Under the pieces are notes generated by a model, which saw nothing but the letters and a program-made list of their open reading frames with translations, was not told where the DNA came from and did not search any database. Below, one piece after another: positions 1-7,988 of a stretch of 64,000 bases of DNA. Origin of the DNA: Bacteroidales bacterium UBA4345 (GTDB taxonomy: Bacteria > Bacteroidota > Bacteroidia > Bacteroidales > Paludibacteraceae); the NCBI GenBank assembly GCA_002396385.1, contig DGTD01000036.1, forward strand, positions 9,217 through 73,216, in the 5' to 3' direction. The translations under genes and the position numbers were made by a program. Each line of letters starts with the position of its first letter. The stretch's first letter is position 1.

Positions 1-1404
1 TATGATGAACTGGTTGTCCATATAGAGCGTGAACTGGCCTGAAGAGCCTCCTGAGGCTACGCGCGATTCTACAACATAGTCGCCGTCTTCTGCAACATCT
101 ACCGTATATTCCATCCATTCGCCCACTTGGTTGTAACCCACAGCGGTGTTGTTCATGTCTATACCTTCTTTACGGTCGCCGCCGTTGCGGTTCTCTTCGT
201 CGTTGTCGTGGTAGGCGTTGCCCTCACCTCCTAGGTCAAATTCTTCTGCTTCTATCTTGCCTGGAATCTTGAACGGTGTGCCGTTGTAGGGCTCCTGTGG
301 ATTCATTATTGTGATGGTTACTTTCGAAGAGGTGTATTCTTTGTTGTTACTGTCGTAACCTACTGCCCATATCTGGTGCTCGCCCCGGCTTACGTTCTCC
401 CAAACGAACGATTTGTCGGTTGAGATAACCTTGTCGTCGGCGTATATTTTCACGTCCTTGATGTCGCTGTTCTCAAGTTTTACACTTATCTCCACCTCTC
501 CTGGCTCTGATTCGGTTTTTGCGAAAGCAGCTACTGAGATGTCTTTCTTTTGAACCGGATTGTCGCCCAGCAGTTTGAGCATGGTTTCTGCGTAACGTTT
601 GCCCAGCAGTTTGTAGCCGGCAACCGAGAAGTGGTACTGGTCGTTGGCGGCTTCACAACCGTCGGCAGAAATCACGTGTGCGGTTGGTATCACATTTGGC
701 ACTTTTCTGACCACATTGTTGTGGCTGCTGCATGGACCCGAATAACGTACTTCGCCAACCAACAGCGGAACTTCTGACGCGTTCAGACCGAGGTCTTTCA
801 ACATTTCGTTGTACACTGCGTTCAAACGGTTCGGCCAGTCCGACTGGTTGGTGTTGGTTTCACCCTGGTGTACCAGAATACCCTTGATGACGCCAACTTT
901 CTGCGCCTCTTTGGCCATATCTATAAGGCGGCCGTAAGGGTTACCTCCGTACGAATTGGCAATGTTTTTCAACCACTGTTCGGCCGATTGCAGGTAGCTT
1001 TGGTATTTGTTCTTTTCAAACAATGCGATGTCTGCACCGCCTACTGCAACCACTACAACACCAACTTTGATGCTTGGGTCGAGTTTTTCTACCATTGTTC
1101 TACCGAAATAGTCTACTGGGCCGAAGCCTGCGTCGCAACGGGCCAACGGTGGAGTGGCGGTGTACCACTGGCCCTTCTTCCTTCCACTGCCGTTGCTGCA
1201 GTTGTCTCCCGAGTAAAGGAGTTGGAAACGGTCGCTGACTCCTTGTGTCTCTGAATTCGGAACACTAGCCGCTCCTTCCATGTTGGACTGACCCCAACAC
1301 AGATAAATGTGAAAATTTGGGTCGGGCTCTGCCTTTACGGACAGCACCGTTCCAAATAATAACATGTAGAGTAGTGTTAATAATTTTTTGTAGGTGTGTT
1401 TCAT
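1..1404 (-). CDS. Secreted SGNH acetylesterase (CE6 / sialate O-acetylesterase type) with C-terminal carbohydrate-binding module, 3' end cut by window edge
   Basis: Residues 1-25 form a signal peptide, so the protein is exported. The catalytic block follows: WGQSNM with the nucleophile at Ser40, then HQGETN in the middle, and a DQYHFS segment that supplies the Asp/His pair. This order fits the SASA/CE6 family, which removes acetyl groups from xylan or sialic acid. After about residue 285 comes an Ig-like beta domain, then the start of a CBM6-like module (GKIEAEEFD, later GEWMEYTVDV). The frame is open to base 1, so the stop lies outside the window. A TAnnTTTG -7 box sits at 1429-1436 on this strand. 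The true substrate cannot be read from sequence. Confidence 0.85.
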   Translation of the reverse strand, partial: MKHTYKKLLTLLYMLLFGTVLSVKAEPDPNFHIYLCWGQSNMEGAASVPNSETQGVSDRFQLLYSGDNCSNGSGRKKGQWYTATPPLARCDAGFGPVDYFGRTMVEKLDPSIKVGVVVVAVGGADIALFEKNKYQSYLQSAEQWLKNIANSYGGNPYGRLIDMAKEAQKVGVIKGILVHQGETNTNQSDWPNRLNAVYNEMLKDLGLNASEVPLLVGEVRYSGPCSSHNNVVRKVPNVIPTAHVISADGCEAANDQYHFSVAGYKLLGKRYAETMLKLLGDNPVQKKDISVAAFAKTESEPGEVEISVKLENSDIKDVKIYADDKVISTDKSFVWENVSRGEHQIWAVGYDSNNKEYTSSKVTITIMNPQEPYNGTPFKIPGKIEAEEFDLGGEGNAYHDNDEENRNGGDRKEGIDMNNTAVGYNQVGEWMEYTVDVAEDGDYVVESRVASGGSSGQFTLYMDNQFII

Positions 1405-1428
1405 TGGTATTTGTGATTTAGTTTTTCC

Positions 1429-1436
1429 CAAAATTA
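1429..1436 (-). promoter_or_regulatory. -7 box of the esterase gene
   Basis: Reads TAATTTTG on the minus strand, an exact TAnnTTTG match, 25 bp before the ATG at 1404. I see no good TTTG -33 element at the usual distance. The remaining bases between 1405 and 1697 hold nothing else I can support. Confidence 0.45.
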
Positions 1437-1697
1437 AAATTTATTGTGCTTGCTGATTTGCATTTTTATTGCAATTGCTAAGATGAAAAAAAAATCATAC
1501 TTTGTGCCTAAAATATACGATGTTGTGAAACATAAAACAGGCCTCCATGAATCTTTTTTACGGTTTTTTGTTCCTATAATGCTATTCTACAGGTTGTTTG
1601 GCGTAATGCTTTTTCCCGTTATCGGCCAGGACAGTTCTTTTTTCTATATGTACGGTTTGGTTAGGACACTTCTTTTTTTGCCCTTGTGGAAAGAAAC

Positions 1698-3542
1698 CTA
1701 GAATTGGAAATAGATAAAGGCCTGAAGGTCGGCTGTCATAAACTGGTATACGATAAACACCACTGCCACCACCGCCAGAACCATTACCGGCAATGGAAGC
1801 AGGGCAAAGTTGAGGCGGTACCACCGTTTCAAATGGTCTGGCAGCCAGTGTATGATGAGCCCTACTACTATCAGTCCGAACACAAAACGGTAAGCCACCA
1901 GCATATCTATTATTGTGGCACTGTTCCAAGCGGTGGCCATCTGTTCCACCATGGTTTTGGTGGTATTCCAGGCCACTTTGTTGGCTTCGGCCGGGTCGAG
2001 GTTCGAGCCTGAACGGAAAAACAGACGGGTAAAGGTTATGAATACGAATGTCTGGGCTATGGCCCATACGTGTTCGAGTTTGGCGTGTGCCTTCTTCCCG
2101 TCGAAAAGGTTATAGAGCATGCGGATGAATGTGCCGAGGAAGAGCGCGCTTGTCCATACCAGTCCGATGCGGTAGGCTGGCAGCTCGTATCGGTAGTCTA
2201 AGAAGAGGAACAGCAGTGTTACCAGCATGATGGCGAGTGTGCGCACATACACGTCCCACTTTTTCCAAAACTCGTATACAACCATTCCCAGACCGTTCAG
2301 TCCGCCCCATATCATAAAGTTCCAGCTGGGGCCGTGCCACAAACCGCCTAACAGCATGGTGTTCATTCTGTTCAGGTTGGTGTTTATCTTTTTTCGGGTG
2401 TCGGGTTTTACCACAGCTACTACCGATATGGTGACGGTGACTATGGCTACTATGATTGCTACCCAGATGCTGCCGCTAAGCAGTGCGCCTATGCAGGCTA
2501 TGGTTATTATGCAGCAGTAGGTGCCGAAACTGGCCTCGCGGTTTCCTCCTAGCGGTATGTACAGGTAGTGCTGTAGCCATTGCGACAGCGAGATATGCCA
2601 GCGCTTCCAGAAGTTGCCCGGATTGGGGGCCTTGTATGGGGAATTGAAGTTCAGCGGCAAGTAGAAACCCATCAGCATGGCTACGCCGGTGGCTATATCG
2701 GTGTAGCCCGAAAAGTCGGCATACACTTGCAACGAGTAGCCGAACAATGCCCACAGTGTTTCAAAACCGCTGTACATGTCGGGGTTGGTAAACACTCTGT
2801 CGACAAAGTTGACCGCTATATAGTCGCTAAGTATTATCTTCTTGGCCAAACCGTTCAGTATCCAGAATACGGCTATTCCAAACTGGCGGCGCCCCAGGTG
2901 GAAGGGTTTGTGCAGTTGTGGTATAAAGGTGTTGGCACGTACAATCGGGCCCGCTACCAGTTGGGGAAAGAAACTGACGAAGAAGCCGAAGTCGAGCAGA
3001 TTGTCCAATGGCTTTATTTTCTCGCGGTAGATGTCCATCAGGTAGCTGATGCTCTGGAATATGAAGAACGATATGCCGACGGGCAACAGTATGTTGTCTA
3101 CATCCCACAGGTTAGCGCCTGCCACGCTGTTGCCTATCCAGGCGAATGCGTCCCACACTTTTAAGTGTAGGCCGCTCAGGTCGTTTATTAGGTTGGTGAA
3201 GAAGTAGGCATATTTGAAGTAGGCGAGTAGGCCTAGGTTGACTATCAGTCCGGCTATCAGTGCCCCTTTCTTTTTGCCCGGACTCTTTGCGTTATTAATC
3301 CATTTGCCGCAAAAAAAACAGAATAAAACGGTAAAGGCTAATAAGAGTACGAATATGCCGCTGCTCTTGTAGTAGAAAAAGAAACTGGCTGCGCACAGGA
3401 AGGTGTTGCGCATGGCTATGCGCTTGCCTATCAGCGCTAGTGTTGCCAGCACTACTCCGAAAAAGGCCCAGAAATAAAACTGGGTGAAAAGTAGGGGCGA
3501 ATTGCTGTCGTAGCCCAACAAGCCGGGTATGATGTCGTTCAT
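1698..3542 (-). CDS. MBOAT-family O-acyltransferase (AlgI/DltB-like)
   Basis: A 614-residue polytopic membrane protein with about a dozen hydrophobic segments. It carries the two MBOAT landmarks: RWHISLS near residue 314, and GLWHGPSWNF near residue 402 with the active-site histidine. The family moves acyl (usually acetyl) groups across the inner membrane onto extracytoplasmic polysaccharides. The start overlaps the stop of the upstream SGNH gene by four bases (ATGA), which suggests translational coupling. This AlgI/AlgX-like pairing suggests that MBOAT passes the acyl group to the SGNH partner, which places it on a surface glycan. The C-terminal TM helix ends close to the stop, so the protein looks complete. 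Confidence 0.9.
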   Translation of the reverse strand: MNDIIPGLLGYDSNSPLLFTQFYFWAFFGVVLATLALIGKRIAMRNTFLCAASFFFYYKSSGIFVLLLAFTVLFCFFCGKWINNAKSPGKKKGALIAGLIVNLGLLAYFKYAYFFTNLINDLSGLHLKVWDAFAWIGNSVAGANLWDVDNILLPVGISFFIFQSISYLMDIYREKIKPLDNLLDFGFFVSFFPQLVAGPIVRANTFIPQLHKPFHLGRRQFGIAVFWILNGLAKKIILSDYIAVNFVDRVFTNPDMYSGFETLWALFGYSLQVYADFSGYTDIATGVAMLMGFYLPLNFNSPYKAPNPGNFWKRWHISLSQWLQHYLYIPLGGNREASFGTYCCIITIACIGALLSGSIWVAIIVAIVTVTISVVAVVKPDTRKKINTNLNRMNTMLLGGLWHGPSWNFMIWGGLNGLGMVVYEFWKKWDVYVRTLAIMLVTLLFLFLDYRYELPAYRIGLVWTSALFLGTFIRMLYNLFDGKKAHAKLEHVWAIAQTFVFITFTRLFFRSGSNLDPAEANKVAWNTTKTMVEQMATAWNSATIIDMLVAYRFVFGLIVVGLIIHWLPDHLKRWYRLNFALLPLPVMVLAVVAVVFIVYQFMTADLQAFIYFQF

Positions 3543-4999
3543 TTTTTCACGCCCTCCTTGTGCTTATGGTAGAACTCGTAGTAGTTAAACAGCGAGTTGC
3601 TGAACATTTTGGCCATTTCGGTGGCGCCCGTACGCGTCAGGTGCGTATAGTCGCTTGCCGCAAGCTGCGGGTGCTGGTTCACCCAGTCTATCATCGAGTT
3701 GTGGCCTCCCATCACGTCATACATATCCCAAAATGCCACTTCGTTTTCAAGGGCGCACGCTTTCATGCTGGCTATGTGTTCTGCCAGATAGGGCCGGCTC
3801 TGTATCTCTCCGTCTACCTTTATACCCATATCGCTTGGCCCCAGTACTATAAGGGTCGAGTTGGGGCAGGCTTTCTTTATCCACTTCAACTGCAGGTCGA
3901 AGAGTTGGCGGTAGCAGTCTATGTCTTTTTCGTTCTTTATTAGCGGCATGGCGTTGCCTCCGAACTCAAGCAGTATGAGCTGGGTGTTCAGCTGGTTGTG
4001 CATATAGGTGAACAAACTGGCATCCATTCGGGTGAAGAAGGTGCCTCGGCTGCCACGCATGGGTATGTTGTCGGCCGATATTCCTCGCCCGTTTTCCAGC
4101 GAGACTCCATACACTTCGCCTGTGCCTCTCAGTTTGACGGTGCAGCGCTTCAAGTCGTTGGCCGGTGTCCAGGTTATGACGCTGGCTCCTTCGTTGGCTT
4201 CCGGTATGGTCTGTTTGTAGGTTTTCCCGTTTTCGTCGACCAGGGTGGCTTCGAAGTCTTTGCTGGTTTTCCCCACGAACAGCCGTATGCGGTTGAACGA
4301 TGGATGGCTTTCCATTTTCGAGACTAGGGTGAACTGGGCGTTCCCCTCAAATTTCACATATTGCGCCAGTGCTCCGTAGCGTTTGTGCATCGCTTCTTTT
4401 TGCAGTGTGCCGTCAATGATGAATTTTTCGAAGTTCGGACTTGTCTTCCAGCGTACGCTGTACGAGCCGCCGTCGTTCTTAACTATTGGAAGCAGGCCCG
4501 GACCCGAGCCTCCGAAACGGTCTTGCAGGCTTTTCCTAATGTAGGCGGTTATGCGGTCGCCCTCTATCTGCGAGTCTCCGTAGTGCGCCACGTGAATCAG
4601 CTCGTCCCTTCTCAAACACGAATCCATATTGGCAAACAAGCGGTCAAAGTAATGGATGTCGTTGTGGGGGAGGTAGATGCGTGCCGGACTGGTTTCGGCA
4701 AAGGTGGCAAATTGGGCGTTGTATTCGTTCTCCGGATACTCCGACTTCAACTGCATGGCAATGCTTAAGTCCTTTATACGCTCAACGGGTGTCTTTTCCT
4801 TTTCTTCTTCCTGGCTCTCCGACTGTGCAGCCATAGTGTCTTGACCGCTTATGAAACGGAGGTCTATGTATTTGCTGGCTTTCGGAAAACGGAAGGTGTG
4901 GAGGTCGGTCTTTATGCCCTCGCTCGGCCATGTGAAGGACAGCAGCCCCAAACATAGTGCCACTCCAACATAAAATGTAATCATCTTCCAGATGTGCAT
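3539..4999 (-). CDS. SGNH/GDSL-type hydrolase or acyltransferase, partner of the MBOAT gene
   Basis: 486 residues. One N-terminal hydrophobic segment (about 5-24) acts as signal or anchor, so the domain is periplasmic. Block I is GDSQIEGDR with Ser143. Block III is probably the EFGGNAMP stretch, and block V is SDYTHLT with Asp450 and His453, giving a full Ser-Asp-His triad. A flexible Glu/Lys-rich linker follows the membrane segment. The gene precedes and overlaps the MBOAT gene. By analogy with AlgX/AlgJ and DltD it probably transfers the acyl group delivered by the MBOAT protein, but it could equally be a deacetylase. A minus-strand TAAATTTG -7 box is at 5038-5045. Confidence 0.85.
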   Translation of the reverse strand: MHIWKMITFYVGVALCLGLLSFTWPSEGIKTDLHTFRFPKASKYIDLRFISGQDTMAAQSESQEEEKEKTPVERIKDLSIAMQLKSEYPENEYNAQFATFAETSPARIYLPHNDIHYFDRLFANMDSCLRRDELIHVAHYGDSQIEGDRITAYIRKSLQDRFGGSGPGLLPIVKNDGGSYSVRWKTSPNFEKFIIDGTLQKEAMHKRYGALAQYVKFEGNAQFTLVSKMESHPSFNRIRLFVGKTSKDFEATLVDENGKTYKQTIPEANEGASVITWTPANDLKRCTVKLRGTGEVYGVSLENGRGISADNIPMRGSRGTFFTRMDASLFTYMHNQLNTQLILLEFGGNAMPLIKNEKDIDCYRQLFDLQLKWIKKACPNSTLIVLGPSDMGIKVDGEIQSRPYLAEHIASMKACALENEVAFWDMYDVMGGHNSMIDWVNQHPQLAASDYTHLTRTGATEMAKMFSNSLFNYYEFYHKHKEGVKK

Positions 5000-5184
5000 G
5001 ACTCTTCTATTTCCCGTCGCTAATTTTTTTCAAATTGCAAATTTACATTTTCTTTCACAATATACCTTTCTGTTCGACGTCTTAAATTCCCCATTATTTT
5101 CTTTCTGTTCCTCGAAATGTTTCTGTGGAGACTGGTCGTGTAAAAACGCATCTGTTATAAGATAGCACTTTACACGCTTTTTTG

Positions 5185-5192
5185 TATATTTG
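5185..5192 (+). promoter_or_regulatory. -7 box of parE
   Basis: TATATTTG matches TAnnTTTG exactly and lies 18 bp before the ATG at 5211, implying a very short leader. This placement argues against a TTG start at 5190, which would fall inside the promoter. I see no clear -33 TTTG. Confidence 0.6.
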
Positions 5193-5210
5193 CACTATAA
5201 TGCTGTAGAT

Positions 5211-7205
5211 ATGGGAAGCAATTTGTTCGAAAACACTGAAAATACGGAAAACACTGGTGCTGTGGCATCGGGTGCTTATGGTGAGAGTAGTATTCGTACT
5301 GTCGAGGGGCTCGATCATGTGCGTCTTCGTCCGGGTATGTATATTGGTAAACTTGGTGATGGCTCACACTCCGACGATGGTATCTACATCCTTATAAAGG
5401 AGGTGGTCGACAATGCTATCGACGAGTTCCGCGCCGGCTATGGAAAGCAGATCGAGATTAACCGTAACGAACGTACCATCAGCGTTCGCGACTATGGACG
5501 TGGCATCCCTTTGGGCAAGTTGGTTGACTCTGTTTTCAAAATGAACACGTCTGGTAAGTTCGACGACAACTCCTATAAACGTTCAGTCGGCTTGAATGGT
5601 GTGGGTACCAAGGCTGCCAACGCTCTCTCTTCGCATTTTGTGGCTCAGTCGGTACGCGATGGCAAAATGCGCCGTGTGGAATTCGAACCCGTCTGGGATG
5701 AGAAGGCAAAGGCTTACCGTATTACGCTGAAGAGTGACTCAGGTGAGGTCGATAACTCGGAAAATTTGCCCGATGGAACCCTTATCGAGTTCACACCCGA
5801 TCCGCATGTCTTCGAGAATTACCAGTTCCGCGACGATTTCATTGAAACCATGCTCAGCAACTACTCTTACCTCAATGTGGGGCTCACCCTTTATTATGGT
5901 AAGCAGAAGTTTTATTCGAAAAACGGTTTGGTCGATTTGTTGAAGGCGACTCTTACAGAAGAGCCCCTTTATCCGATTATTCATTTGAAGGGGCCCGATA
6001 TAGAAATCGCTCTTACGCACTGTATGCAGCATGGCGAGGAGTACCATTCGTTTGTGAATGGTCAGCATACCCGTGACGGAGGCACACACCAGTCTGCTTT
6101 CCGCGAGTCGGTGGCTACTGCTATCCGTGAGTTCTACGATAAAAACCAAGACTTGTCCGACATCAGACAGGGTATAGTGGCGGCTATTGCTGTCGGTGTT
6201 TCTGAACCGACTTTCGAGAGCCAGACCAAAACAAAACTGGGTTCTACCTATGTGAATCCTAACGAGAAGGACGACTCTAAAAAAATAACGGTCAAAAAGT
6301 TCGTTGGCGATTTCGTCAAGAAGGAAATTGACGACTTCCTTCACAAAGATAAAAATACCGCCGAAGTCTTACTCGATAAAATACAGCAGGCCGAAAAGGA
6401 ACGCAAGGCTATTGCCAATGTCAGCAAGGCTGCCCGTGAACGCGCTAAAAAAATCAGCCTGCATAACGACAAACTACGCGACTGCCGTGTCCATTATTCC
6501 GATGCCAAACCCGTTCCGCGCGACCCTTCGAATAAGGAAGACAAGGGCGATTTGCGTGAAGATTCCTGCATCTTCCTCACCGAGGGTCTTTCGGCTAGCG
6601 GTTCGCTTACTGCCAGCCGCGATGTGCGCACCCAGGCGGTGTTCAGCCTGCGTGGTAAACCGCTGAACAGTTTCGGTGACACGCGCGAAGTGGTGTATAA
6701 GAACGAGGAATTCAACCTGTTACAGGCTGCTTTGAATATTGAAGACAGTCTCGACACCCTGCGTTACAATAAGGTGATTATTGCAACCGATGCCGATGTC
6801 GACGGTATGCACATCAGACTGCTGCTGCTCACATTTTTCATACAGTTCTTCCCAGACCTTGTGAAGACCGGGCATGTCTATATTCTACAAACACCGCTTT
6901 TCCGTGTCCGCGATAAAAAACGCACTTTCTATTGCTACACCGATGAAGAGCGAATAAAGGCTATACAAACCATAGGCCGTAATGCCGAAATTACCCGATT
7001 CAAAGGTCTTGGTGAAATTAATGCCGACGAGTTTAAGGATCTTATTGGTGAAGATATGCGCCTCGACCAGGTGACTATGCGTAAAGACGATGCCGTTTTC
7101 GACCTGCTCCGCTTCTATATGGGAGCCAATACGCCCGAACGTCTCGACTTGGTCGTGAACAACCTTGTCATTGAAGAAGATTTGGTCTTCGATGACGAGA
7201 AATGA
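5211..7205 (+). CDS. parE: DNA topoisomerase IV subunit B (ParE-type GHKL ATPase)
   Basis: 664 residues. GHKL ATPase motifs are present: RPGMYIGKLGDG, EVVDNAIDE, DYGRGIP, and GVGTKAANALSSHF. The S5 transducer includes QTKTKLGS, and the TOPRIM domain has TEGLSASGS with DADVDGMHIR. The KLGDG and TEGLSASGS variants are those of Bacteroidota ParE; GyrB would show EGDSAGGS. The enzyme supplies ATP hydrolysis for decatenating daughter chromosomes, together with ParA/ParC encoded elsewhere. I chose the ATG at 5211 because the -7 box overlaps the alternative TTG at 5190. The N-terminal 25 residues are Asn/Glu/Thr-rich and not conserved. No partner gene follows it directly. Confidence 0.9.
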   Translation: MGSNLFENTENTENTGAVASGAYGESSIRTVEGLDHVRLRPGMYIGKLGDGSHSDDGIYILIKEVVDNAIDEFRAGYGKQIEINRNERTISVRDYGRGIPLGKLVDSVFKMNTSGKFDDNSYKRSVGLNGVGTKAANALSSHFVAQSVRDGKMRRVEFEPVWDEKAKAYRITLKSDSGEVDNSENLPDGTLIEFTPDPHVFENYQFRDDFIETMLSNYSYLNVGLTLYYGKQKFYSKNGLVDLLKATLTEEPLYPIIHLKGPDIEIALTHCMQHGEEYHSFVNGQHTRDGGTHQSAFRESVATAIREFYDKNQDLSDIRQGIVAAIAVGVSEPTFESQTKTKLGSTYVNPNEKDDSKKITVKKFVGDFVKKEIDDFLHKDKNTAEVLLDKIQQAEKERKAIANVSKAARERAKKISLHNDKLRDCRVHYSDAKPVPRDPSNKEDKGDLREDSCIFLTEGLSASGSLTASRDVRTQAVFSLRGKPLNSFGDTREVVYKNEEFNLLQAALNIEDSLDTLRYNKVIIATDADVDGMHIRLLLLTFFIQFFPDLVKTGHVYILQTPLFRVRDKKRTFYCYTDEERIKAIQTIGRNAEITRFKGLGEINADEFKDLIGEDMRLDQVTMRKDDAVFDLLRFYMGANTPERLDLVVNNLVIEEDLVFDDEK

Positions 7206-7249
7206 ACCTATGCTTGCTCTTGTTGAGAAAGAACGAATTAATTAAATGA

Positions 7250-7390
7250 CGACGTAAATGCCTGAATCAGAATTACTTGGGAAGTTCTCCGGCAGGTAAT
7301 ATATATGAAGAATGGGTTTCCCGTATTTCGAAATTTATGAAAGCAGAACCGAAATACAAAAGTATTCCGATTGCGGATTTTTTGAAATAA
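7250..7390 (+). pseudogene. Possible 3' remnant of an unidentified gene
   Basis: A 46-codon open stretch without an N-terminal start, ending at a TAA at 7388-7390. Its last part (YEEWVSRISKFMKAEPKY and onward, ending ADFLK) has the composition of a soluble protein C-terminus. It follows parE by only 44 bases. It may be the tail of a decayed gene; the region 7206-7665 otherwise shows no gene. I do not recognise the family, and chance is possible at this length. Confidence 0.25.
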
Positions 7391-7665
7391 AGTGAATAAT
7401 TAGAAAACTGCTACAATCTTAGCCTTTTCTGACTTTATAGGCGTTTAAGGGTGGAGTTTATACAAAGAAATTTACTATGGATTAATAGAACCAATTCTTT
7501 TGTAAAACTATATCCCCTGGTAACATAAATGTTTCCCTCCTATTCCTTAGGCGGAAAAATTTGTTGCCTTTGGTGGAAATGTATCTCAGTCTGACGAGTT
7601 CTTCCCTTAAATGAGGTCTTAACTGCTTTTTGCTTTTGAAGATTTTCTGTGGTTGGTTTGCTAAA

Positions 7666-7698
7666 CAAAAAACCAATCATTCTGTTGAATGATTGGTT
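7666..7698 (-). terminator. Rho-independent terminator of tRNA-Gly
   Basis: On the minus strand a perfect 12-bp stem (AACCAATCATTC / GAATGATTGGTT) with an AACA loop is followed directly by a T run. It lies 6 bases after the tRNA 3' end. Confidence 0.9.
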
Positions 7699-7704
7699 GT
7701 GAAG

Positions 7705-7776
7705 AGCGGAAAACGGGATTCGGACCCGCGACCCCCACCTTGGCAAGGTGGTGCTCTACCACTGAGCTAATTCCGC
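7705..7776 (-). tRNA. tRNA-Gly (anticodon GCC)
   Basis: 72 nt including the discriminator. The acceptor stem starts GCGGAAT; the D arm has AGCTCAGTGGTAGAGC; the anticodon stem is CCACC/GGTGG with loop TTGCCAA (anticodon GCC); the T stem is GCGGG/CCCGT. Discriminator base U73 is as expected for glycine, and CCA is not encoded. Two oddities: the T loop reads TCCGAAT, so position 55 is C instead of the almost universal U, and acceptor pair 7-66 is a T-T mismatch. It is monocistronic with its own terminator. It should decode GGC and GGU codons. Confidence 0.93.
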
Positions 7777-7945
7777 ATTTGTTTTTACACTGCAAATGTA
7801 GGAACTTTTTTCTAAAACACAATATGTTTTCCCGCATTTTTTTGAAAAATCACTTTTTTCTCTGCTTTTGCCTCTTTTCTTACCGCTTTTTCGCGTTGTT
7901 GAAAACTCAAATCTGCTATTGCTAAACTTTTGGGACAATTTTTGC

Positions 7946-7953
7946 TATCTTTG
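7946..7953 (+). promoter_or_regulatory. -7 box of pyrG
   Basis: TATCTTTG, an exact TAnnTTTG match, 35 bp before the GTG start at 7989. A TTTG occurs upstream but only 13 bp away, so a canonical -33 is not seen. Confidence 0.5.
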
Positions 7954-7988
7954 TACGTTGAATATGAATGTAGCAAAATATTTGCATC

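Noticed and set aside
1444-1701. 85-codon plus-strand frame in the gap between the esterase and MBOAT genes
   Set aside because: No family resemblance, contains an A-rich leader, overlaps the MBOAT stop and lies where esterase promoter elements are expected.
7482-7676. 64-codon minus-strand frame after tRNA-Gly
   Set aside because: Its ATG is immediately after the tRNA terminator stem, within the T run; no promoter and no recognisable sequence.
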